A stretch of DNA of 64,000 nt, from assembly GCA_963845895.1 (NCBI GenBank), contig CAWJTN010000001.1, forward strand, positions 186,001 to 250,000. Reading direction: 5' to 3'. A program made the translations under genes and the position numbers. Below the pieces are notes generated by a model, which ran no database searches, was not told where the DNA came from, and worked only from the letters and a program-made list of their open reading frames with translations. Shown here piece after piece: positions 58,340-64,000 of the stretch; position 1 is the stretch's first letter; each line of letters starts with the position of its first letter. Source of the DNA: CAWJTN01 sp963845895 (GTDB lineage: Bacteria; Patescibacteriota; Microgenomatia; UBA1406; GWC2-37-13).

Positions 58340-58786
58340 TTAAGAACTCTGTTTTATCGCTTCTTTTTCTTCCTCTGACAACTCATATTTTTCACCTTTA
58401 CTATCTTTGACTTTTTTGATATATACTCTCAAACCTTCTCTGGTGTAAATAAAATTAATCAACAATCCGTTATTATTTCTATTTAATAATGATAAAACAA
58501 AACTTTGCTCCCCGCCCGTCCTTTCAAACGGATTGAATCTTACAAGTCCAACTTTTTGTATGGGGATCCTTGCATGATCAATCACCGCTAACAGATCTTT
58601 TTTGATTTTATCAATCTCTGTTCCAAACTTTGCATCATTTTTTGTTAATTCTTCCAGTATTTCATCTATCTTTTCTCTTTTAGTTCTGCTTATTAGATTT
58701 AAATAATGTTGTCTTGTTTTAAAAAGTACCCAACTTAAGAAAATAAGCCAAATAAAAAAAAATCCCAGAACAACGTAAATTACCAT
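58340..58786 (-). CDS. DUF4446 family protein
   Basis: A 148-residue protein with one N-terminal membrane helix (VIYVVLGFFFIWLIFLSWVL), a coiled-coil-like stretch (ISRTKREKIDEILEELTKND) and a compact domain carrying the DUF4446 pattern IQKVGLVRFNPFERTGGEQS, FVLSLLNRNNNGLLINFIYT and REGLRVYIKKV. Function not known. Such proteins lie at the membrane facing the cytosol by topology. Confidence 0.87.
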   Translation of the reverse strand: MVIYVVLGFFFIWLIFLSWVLFKTRQHYLNLISRTKREKIDEILEELTKNDAKFGTEIDKIKKDLLAVIDHARIPIQKVGLVRFNPFERTGGEQSFVLSLLNRNNNGLLINFIYTREGLRVYIKKVKDSKGEKYELSEEEKEAIKQSS

Positions 58787-58843
58787 TGGCTTACATTTTA
58801 AACACTTTACAAATTTGTGTCAATATGATAAAAATGAAAACGT

Positions 58844-59155
58844 ATGTCAAAAAAGACAAAAGAGGAAAAAATTCTGGCAGCTTATAGAAAAAAAATAAAG
58901 CTTCTTGAAGAAATTAACCTACCTAAAAATCAACCAACAATTAAAGTTAATGAATCAAAAATAGAAAATCCGAAAGCCGATTTATCAACCAAAGACGGAG
59001 CGAAGACCGACAATCGAAAACCAAACACAGAAGACATTTCTCGTCGAACTTATTTCTTGCAAGATCTAAAGAAAAGTTTATTTATTATTTCTCTCATAAT
59101 TACGCTTGAAATTATTATTTATTTTGTTAGTATAAATAGATATTTAATTAAATAA
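58844..59155 (+). CDS. Small tail-anchored protein, function unknown
   Basis: A 103-residue protein: lysine-rich helical start (MSKKTKEEKILAAYRKKIKL), a disordered middle with several K/D/N repeats, and one C-terminal membrane helix (SLFIISLIITLEIIIYFVS). Small proteins with RRTYFLQDLKKSL before the helix seem frequent in CPR genomes. It is divergent from DUF4446 and precedes the DUF5679 gene by 43 bases. Confidence 0.65.
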   Translation: MSKKTKEEKILAAYRKKIKLLEEINLPKNQPTIKVNESKIENPKADLSTKDGAKTDNRKPNTEDISRRTYFLQDLKKSLFIISLIITLEIIIYFVSINRYLIK

Positions 59156-59198
59156 GTTAGAATTTCTAATTTAATGAATGGGGGGTGAGTAATAATAT

Positions 59199-59342
59199 AT
59201 GGCAACAATGTACTGTGTAAAATGTAGAGCAAAAAGAGACGCAGCTAACCCTCAAAAAGTAACAATGAAGAATGGAAAACCAGCAATGAAAGGTAAATGT
59301 CCAGTTTGTGGAACATCCATGTTCAGAATTGGCGCTGCTTAA
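59199..59342 (+). CDS. DUF5679 zinc-ribbon protein (47 residues)
   Basis: A short gene starting ATG 59199 with a GGGGGTGAG sequence about ten bases upstream. It reads MATMYCVKCRAKRDAANPQK, then a KNGKPAMKGKCPVCGTSM segment, ending RIGAA. Two C-x-x-C pairs (CVKC and CPVC) form a zinc ribbon. This matches the DUF5679 pattern YCVKCR-K-...-KG-CPVCGTKMFRI. Function unknown; a nucleic-acid-binding or zinc role is possible. The stop codon overlaps the convergent thpR gene by 20 bases. Confidence 0.9.
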   Translation: MATMYCVKCRAKRDAANPQKVTMKNGKPAMKGKCPVCGTSMFRIGAA

Positions 59343-59874
59343 GAAGCGGAAAAACAGCTATTTTTTTATAAACAGGTTTCTTCCCTGTTAGAATGCTTTC
59401 AAAGAGATATATTTTTCTAACAGGAAAAGCAATTTCTATATCAAGTTGATTTAATTTCTTTTTTAAAAGTAGGTATTGTTGCTTAGAAGGAATTTTATAG
59501 CGAGCGACGGTTAAATGAGGGACAAATTTTTGTCCCTCTTTTTCTTTTATAGAAAAGTGTTGCATAACTGCGGATACTAATTTCTCCAAGACCTTTTCTC
59601 TTCTAAAACTAATATAAAGAACAATCTTACTATTAAGGAAAAGGTCTGCATTAAAAGAGTAAAGATTGAAACTATTAGCATCGAAAATAGCCTCTTCAAC
59701 TTTATTCTTAATATTTCCTATATCATTAGTTTCTCCGAAAAAATGCAAAGTTAGATGATAATTTTCTTGTGGCACCCAGTTAAGGTGAGCATATTCTTTT
59801 TTTATATCTTCCAACTGTTTATCCAAGTCTTTTTTAATCTTTGTTGGCAGATCAACTGCTAAAAACAATCTCAT
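59323..59874 (-). CDS. thpR: RNA 2',3'-cyclic phosphodiesterase
   Basis: A 183-residue 2H phosphoesterase (LigT/ThpR) that opens 2',3'-cyclic ends of RNA. The two H-x-T motifs are present: NYHLTLHFFGE (around residue 43) and PHLTVARYK (around 127). It starts RLFLAVDLPTKIKKDLDKQL, typical for the family. It lies ten bases after the cytidylyltransferase-like gene, in a three-gene minus-strand set. Confidence 0.92.
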   Translation of the reverse strand: MRLFLAVDLPTKIKKDLDKQLEDIKKEYAHLNWVPQENYHLTLHFFGETNDIGNIKNKVEEAIFDANSFNLYSFNADLFLNSKIVLYISFRREKVLEKLVSAVMQHFSIKEKEGQKFVPHLTVARYKIPSKQQYLLLKKKLNQLDIEIAFPVRKIYLFESILTGKKPVYKKIAVFPLLKQRQF

Positions 59875-59884
59875 ATTAATAGAT

Positions 59885-60334
59885 TTATTCGAATGCTTTA
59901 ATTATTTTCTTACTAGAAAATCCTTTAATAAAGTTTGAAACTATTATTAGTTTTCCTCCGACAGATTCGGCTTGTCTCGTTTTATTCTCTATTTGCGAGT
60001 CTCCTTCCGATACCGCTATTACTGTCGGCTTTATCTTCTTAACGATAATCTCATATTCTTCATCTGAATTTAAAAGAGGAATTTTAATCACATTATCTAC
60101 ATATTTTACTGAAGAAAGAATTTCCGCCCTCTGATTTTGAGTATGAATGGGACTTCTCTTTTTATATTTTTTTATAAATTCATCTGACTCCAACAAAACA
60201 ATTAAAAAATCTCCCTGTCCTTTTGCTTTTTTTAAAAAAACCAGATGGCCATAATGTAATACATCGAAACATCCACCAACCAAAACAATTTTTTTTCTAG
60301 AATTTTTTGAATTAATGTATCTAATTGAAGACAT
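59885..60334 (-). CDS. Cytidylyltransferase-like nucleotidyltransferase (HxGH family)
   Basis: A 149-residue Rossmann nucleotidyltransferase. The catalytic signature is VLVGGCFDVLHYGHLVFLKK (HYGH), followed by VLLESDEFIKKYK and QRAEILSSVKYVDNVI; the usual ISTT-like end is replaced by FSSKKIIKAF. Relatives include RfaE C-terminal domain, glycerol-3-phosphate cytidylyltransferase and RibL FAD synthetase; the substrate cannot be fixed. The ATG overlaps the upstream stop codon by one base (TAATG). Confidence 0.82.
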   Translation of the reverse strand: MSSIRYINSKNSRKKIVLVGGCFDVLHYGHLVFLKKAKGQGDFLIVLLESDEFIKKYKKRSPIHTQNQRAEILSSVKYVDNVIKIPLLNSDEEYEIIVKKIKPTVIAVSEGDSQIENKTRQAESVGGKLIIVSNFIKGFSSKKIIKAFE

Positions 60335-60609
60335 TAGCTTTGAAAGGTAAACGGCTCGAATATTAATTTAGGGAAAAAGTCAGATTTTTTTAATGAGATT
60401 CCAGCCTCTTTTAAAAATTCTTCCAATTTGTTTTGTCTTTTAACCTCTTCAAGTGTAATTTCAAAAGCTTCCTTACCATTTGTTTTAGCCTTTTCCTCTG
60501 TCTTTCCACATGAAGAAATATCGAATTCAGGAATATAAGCCACATAGGGAGCATCTTTCGCTTCCGCCTCGTAAAGGATTTTGATTGTTATAGGAAATTT
60601 TATTGACAT
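60334..60609 (-). CDS. HicB-like (UPF0150) protein
   Basis: A 91-residue protein with the HicB fold pattern: IKFPITIKILYEAEAKDAPY, VAYIPEFDISSCGKTEEKA and an amphipathic helix EAFEITLEEVKRQNKLEEFL. HicB is normally an antitoxin beside hicA; no hicA-like frame lies on either side, so this is an orphan. It is preceded by a good leaderless promoter (TTGAGG-N17-TAAAAT, six bases before ATG). Confidence 0.75.
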   Translation of the reverse strand: MSIKFPITIKILYEAEAKDAPYVAYIPEFDISSCGKTEEKAKTNGKEAFEITLEEVKRQNKLEEFLKEAGISLKKSDFFPKLIFEPFTFQS

Positions 60610-60615
60610 AAGTCA

Positions 60616-60644
60616 ATTTTAACAAATCTCTCAAAATACCTCAA
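60616..60644 (-). promoter_or_regulatory. Promoter of the HicB-like gene
   Basis: On the minus strand, TTGAGG (60639-60644), 17 bases, TAAAAT (60616-60621), then six bases and the ATG. The complete -35/-10 pair this close to the start is the best single case in this window for a leaderless mRNA. Confidence 0.72.
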
Positions 60645-60662
60645 GATGCATTTCTTAAAGCT

Positions 60663-60692
60663 TTGATCAAATAGAACATAGTCTGTTATAAT
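60663..60692 (+). promoter_or_regulatory. Strong promoter upstream of the DUF4012 gene
   Basis: TTGATC (60663-60668), 18 bases, TATAAT (60687-60692). It lies about 135 bases before ATG 60827, which also has a TACAAT box (60816-60821) five bases from the ATG. The intervening 130 bases hold no convincing gene; they could be a leader or a small RNA. Confidence 0.6.
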
Positions 60693-60826
60693 ATCACCAC
60701 ATGGCTCCAGAATTTTTAAAAACAGTCAGGTAGCTTATTATCTTTACAATTAGTTCATTAAAATTCAAGTTAAATTTCTTCGTTATATCAAAAAATTTAT
60801 GAGGCTGAAGTGTTATACAATATGAT

Positions 60827-63073
60827 ATGACTTTTATTACAGAGACGGTTGAAAAAAAAGCCTCGGTTTTAATAGTTGCAGAAAACGATTTAAGTTTAGT
60901 TACCCTGCTTAAACAAGAACTCAAAAAATATAATGTCGACATCTTCGTGTCACCTCATTTACCAAACAATCTTAATCGTTTTGATTACTTTTTTTTTATC
61001 AACAAGAATATTAAATCCGCAGAATTAACTCAATTTAAAAATAAAAAGGTTAGCTACATTTTTTATAACAAAATAAACGAAGCAGAAGCGGCTCTTGAAA
61101 AATATAATAGAACTGATTTTAAGATCATAAGTCTTTACGGTGGTCCTGCCAATAAAGATCAAATCGACAGAATACTTTGGTTTTCTTTTTCCCAAACAAA
61201 AGAAAAATTTTTACAACTGTTCACCTTAAAACATACTAAAACCAAAAAAGGATTTGATTTTTCCAAAATTCGGTTACCGAAGAGAAAGTCTTTAGCAATT
61301 GGTATTTTAATTTTAATTTTTGTATTACATATTGCCTTTATCGGCCCTCTTTTTCTTTCCTCTTTTTTATTTTATAAAGGAGTTGTAAACTTCAAAAACG
61401 AGAATTTCGACAGAACAAAAAATTATCTTAGCTTGGCAGAGTCTACATTCAATTTCGCCAAAGGACTCTATTCAATCTCTCGACCTACCCTTCTATTTTT
61501 TTCTTTAGCACTTATTCCGGATAATATATTTGATATCAATCAAAAAACAGACGAAACGCTTAATCAACTTATTGTTTTAGAAGAAAACGGCAAGAATATT
61601 ATTAAGTTAATTATAAATAAGGATAAAACTTCAGAGGATAGACAGGAACTCACGTTGAGGCTTAACCAGTTCAAGACGGATATGAGCGGGATCGAAGATA
61701 ATTTAAATTTCATAAGCCAGAAGATCCCACCCTACAAACCTTTTTTAAATATAAAAAATGAACTTATTACTTCGTATAATCTTGTTTCCAATATGAACAA
61801 TCTACTTTCATATACCGATAGTTTTTTAGCAAAAAATACAGAAAAAAAATATCTGTTATTATTTGCAAACAATATGGAGTTAAGACCTGGAGGAGGTTTT
61901 ATCGGCTCATTTGGTGTAATGACATTAAAAGACTTTACACTCGAGGATCTCAAAGTTTATGATGTTTATGATGCCGATGGACAACTACTGACTCATGTTG
62001 ATCCACCCGAACCAATCAGAAATTATTTACAACAACCGAATTGGTTTTTGAGAGATTCAGCATTTTCGCCAGATTTTTTAGAAAATTATATCCAAGCAAA
62101 AAATTTCTTGTCGAGTGAGATGAACTTTAATGATTTTTCAGGCAGTATCTTAATCACAACTACTGCTGTACAAAATATACTTAGTGCTTTTGGAAATATT
62201 TATCTTCCTGATTTTAATGAAAAAGTAGATAAAGATAATTTTTATCTTAAAGCCCAGATCTATGCTGAAAAGAATTTTTTTCCAGGATCAACTCAAAAAA
62301 AAAATTTTTTAGGCTCTTTAATCCAAAATATGTTAATTGATATGGACAATATTTCGCTAAAGAATTTCGCTAATGGACTGAAAAAATCTTTGGATGAAAA
62401 ACAACTTGTTCTTTATTTCGACGATCCTAAAATTCAACAATACATCGACTCAATGTACTGGTCCGGAAGACTAATAGAACCTAAATGTACTATTAATTCT
62501 GAAGGCTGTACTTCAGACTTTATTTACCCTTTTGACGCGAACCTAGGCGTTAACAAAGCAAATTTTTTTGTCAGCAGGTCATTTGACTTGAGAATAACAA
62601 TAGATAAGGAAGGTAAGATTAATCATTCTTTTATTGCCCAGTTCAATAATGATTCTCCTTCCGAAGCTTTCCCAGGTGGCGATTATAAAAACTATTTCCA
62701 ATTGTATTTACCTAAAAGTACTGTTATCAAAAAAATTACAAAAGATGGAGTACTTGTAGAGAATTATGATGAAAAAGATGATCAATTTAAAAAAATCGGA
62801 CTATTTATGGACATAAAACCAAAAAGTATCACTACAATCAAAGTTAACTATGAATTAACCGATACACTTCTATCAGGAAAAGCAGTTTACCAATTAATAG
62901 CTCAGAAACAGATAGGATCTTCAAATAGTGATTTCTCTTTGGAATTTTCTATCCCGAAAAACATAAGTTTTATTAATCAGAATTTTCCAGCACTTGTTAA
63001 AGATAACCAAATTGTTTATAATACAAGTTTGTCGACAGATAAAATTTTCTTTGTTGAATTATCAAAAAAATAA
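60827..63073 (+). CDS. DUF4012 membrane protein
   Basis: A 748-residue protein. Residues about 10-125 look like a Rossmann-type domain (ASVLIVAENDLSLVTLLKQE, FDYFFFINKNIKSAEL). One membrane helix follows (LAIGILILIFVLHIAFIGPL, about 155-180). The large outer part carries DUF4012: NMELRPGGGFIGSFGVMTLK, HVDPPEPIRNYLQQPNWFLR, DSAFSPDFLENY. DUF4012 proteins are frequent in CPR and Actinobacteria, often near exopolysaccharide genes; function unknown. The C-terminal region (about 580-748) is beta-rich. It is followed by rplY after five bases. Confidence 0.87.
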   Translation: MTFITETVEKKASVLIVAENDLSLVTLLKQELKKYNVDIFVSPHLPNNLNRFDYFFFINKNIKSAELTQFKNKKVSYIFYNKINEAEAALEKYNRTDFKIISLYGGPANKDQIDRILWFSFSQTKEKFLQLFTLKHTKTKKGFDFSKIRLPKRKSLAIGILILIFVLHIAFIGPLFLSSFLFYKGVVNFKNENFDRTKNYLSLAESTFNFAKGLYSISRPTLLFFSLALIPDNIFDINQKTDETLNQLIVLEENGKNIIKLIINKDKTSEDRQELTLRLNQFKTDMSGIEDNLNFISQKIPPYKPFLNIKNELITSYNLVSNMNNLLSYTDSFLAKNTEKKYLLLFANNMELRPGGGFIGSFGVMTLKDFTLEDLKVYDVYDADGQLLTHVDPPEPIRNYLQQPNWFLRDSAFSPDFLENYIQAKNFLSSEMNFNDFSGSILITTTAVQNILSAFGNIYLPDFNEKVDKDNFYLKAQIYAEKNFFPGSTQKKNFLGSLIQNMLIDMDNISLKNFANGLKKSLDEKQLVLYFDDPKIQQYIDSMYWSGRLIEPKCTINSEGCTSDFIYPFDANLGVNKANFFVSRSFDLRITIDKEGKINHSFIAQFNNDSPSEAFPGGDYKNYFQLYLPKSTVIKKITKDGVLVENYDEKDDQFKKIGLFMDIKPKSITTIKVNYELTDTLLSGKAVYQLIAQKQIGSSNSDFSLEFSIPKNISFINQNFPALVKDNQIVYNTSLSTDKIFFVELSKK

Positions 63074-63078
63074 AAAGA

Positions 63079-63888
63079 ATGCCGCGAACAAAAAAAACTG
63101 AACAAAATAATGGCGAGAAGTTATCTCTTAACGTAACCATTAGAACTATCTTTGGAAAAAAATTAAATAAATTAAGAAAAGAGGGTGTTGTTCCAGCAAA
63201 TATATATGGTCCCGGCTTCAAGTCAAAATCTGTAAGCGTTAACTTCAAAGACTTTATTAATATCTATAAAATAGCTAAAGAAACTGGGGTAGTGTATCTT
63301 AAGGATAAAACAGAAGAACTGCCTGTACTTATAAAAAATGTTCAAAAACATCCCGTAAGCAATAATATTCTTCATGCTGACTTTAGAAAAATCGACCTGG
63401 CTCAAAAAATACAAACCGAAGTCCCCGTAAAGGTGGTTGGACAATCTGAAGCTGTAACTCAAAAAGGTGGAGTTCTTTTGACGCTAACCGAATCACTTTT
63501 GGTTGAAGCGCTCCCAACCGATATCCCTAAAGAAATTGAGGTAGACATTTCATCAATTAAAGACATCGGCAAAGAAATTAAAGTATCAGATCTTAAAAAA
63601 TCAGATAAATATGAAATAAAAGATCCTGCAGTTAAGGTAATAGTTTCGGTTGTCGAACATAAAGAGGAAAGTATCACGCCAGAAACAGCTCCGGCCGAAG
63701 CTCCGGAAGTTATCACAGCAGCTCCAGTTGAAGAAGGAGCCGTCGCACCAGCCGAAGAAGCAGGAAAGCCTTCGGCTAAAACTCCGGAGGGCAAGCCAGC
63801 TGCAGGAGGACCTAAACCAGCAACTGGAGCAAAACCAGAAGCAGTAAAAACTTCTCCGCCTCCAAAAGCTCCAGAAGTAAAGAAATAA
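63079..63888 (+). CDS. rplY: 50S ribosomal protein L25 (CTC form) with low-complexity tail
   Basis: L25 binds 5S rRNA. Residues about 13-100 form the L25 domain (LSLNVTIRTIFGKKLNKLRK, EGVVPANIYGPGFKSKSVSV, ILHADFRKIDL) and about 101-190 the TL5/CTC C-terminal domain (TEVPVKVVGQSEAVTQKGGV, LPTDIPKEIEVDISSIKDIG). The last about 75 residues are an alanine-, proline-, glutamate- and lysine-rich tail, richer in GC than the rest. It lies five bases after the DUF4012 gene. Confidence 0.93.
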   Translation: MPRTKKTEQNNGEKLSLNVTIRTIFGKKLNKLRKEGVVPANIYGPGFKSKSVSVNFKDFINIYKIAKETGVVYLKDKTEELPVLIKNVQKHPVSNNILHADFRKIDLAQKIQTEVPVKVVGQSEAVTQKGGVLLTLTESLLVEALPTDIPKEIEVDISSIKDIGKEIKVSDLKKSDKYEIKDPAVKVIVSVVEHKEESITPETAPAEAPEVITAAPVEEGAVAPAEEAGKPSAKTPEGKPAAGGPKPATGAKPEAVKTSPPPKAPEVKK

Positions 63889-63929
63889 TTAAAAGATTTC
63901 AAAACCTACCTTTATTAATAACAGGTGGC

Positions 63930-63990
63930 GTGATTGGAAGGGATCCCGACAGCGCGCAACGAAGTGAGCACTGGCGGGAGGGAAAATCAC
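63930..63990. repeat. Nested palindromic repeat at the right edge
   Basis: GTGATT (63930-63935) pairs with AATCAC (63985-63990), and inside it CCCGACAG (63945-63952) pairs with CTGGCGGG (63971-63978) with one mismatch. The loop holds CGCGCAACGAAGTGAGCA. It is much richer in GC than its surroundings. It resembles dispersed palindromic repeats; no gene is seen in 63889-64000. Confidence 0.6.
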
Positions 63991-64000
63991 GACAGAATCT

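Noticed and set aside
63459..63902. Long antisense frame under rplY, rich in Gly, Ala and Ser
   Set aside because: It mirrors the Ala/Pro/Lys-rich tail of L25 on the other strand and has no family signature or start site.
1..64000. Alternative genetic code (TGA as glycine, as in some CPR phyla)
   Set aside because: TGA ends adk, secF and others exactly where family proteins end, and no in-frame TGA lies in conserved genes.

Overview
This 64 kb window is AT-rich chromosomal DNA, densely packed with genes, and looks like a Patescibacteria (Candidate Phyla Radiation) genome, probably a Microgenomates-type lineage. The evidence is the ribosomal-protein cluster without L30 (rpsE overlaps rplO directly), several families common in that group (DUF4012, DUF5679, DUF4446, DUF3048, a UvrD helicase with a C-terminal nuclease), short versions of housekeeping proteins, and many genes whose -10 box lies 5-8 nt before the ATG. 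TGA is used as a stop (adk, secF), so the code is standard. No tRNA, rRNA, IS element, prophage or CRISPR array was seen.

Layout. 1-11.6 kb (minus strand): the S10-spc cluster rplC-D-W-B-V, rpsC, rplP, rpmC, rpsQ, rplN-X-E, rpsN, rpsS, rpsH, rplF-R, rpsE, rplO, secY, rpmG, adk, map. rpsS has moved from its usual place after rplB to a site after rpsN, rpmG sits between secY and adk, and adk carries a second P-loop kinase domain. 11.9-14 kb: a broken SRPBCC gene, then a separate tuf-rpsJ unit. 14-20.7 kb (plus): membrane protein, helicase-nuclease and two glycosyltransferases. 20.7-24.2 kb: metK behind a SAM riboswitch with terminator, a CofE-like ligase, glyA. 24.3-36 kb: a WecA-like transferase, miaB, an M1 aminopeptidase, a nucleotide-sugar and glycosyltransferase run (rmlB, rmlD, ugd, UXS-like, DPM-GtrA), a PEGA-SH3 surface protein and a tRNA-binding protein. 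36-45.7 kb: argS, radA, a RodZ-like protein, epmA-efp, and the hrcA-grpE-dnaK-dnaJ heat-shock cluster. 45.9-48.1 kb: nfo and cca. 48.1-53.6 kb: pyrimidine genes pyrF, pyrE and pyrD, a LOG-like protein, and an asparagine-synthetase-like enzyme fused to a CarB-type MGS domain, preceded by an apparent leader peptide and attenuator. 53.6-64 kb: a metallo-hydrolase, secDF, wall or surface proteins, small enzymes, a DUF4012 protein and rplY.

The most interesting points are the AsnA-like/MGS fusion heading a pyrimidine operon, its leader-peptide attenuator, the moved rpsS, the widespread leaderless promoter architecture, and palindromic repeats lying inside coding sequences (radA, miaB, argS, M1 peptidase, rplV tail). 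Three conserved genes (rplC, efp, dnaK) and the SRPBCC gene are broken by indels that restoring one or two bases in short runs would repair. Sequence error is the leading explanation, at least for the three essential genes.
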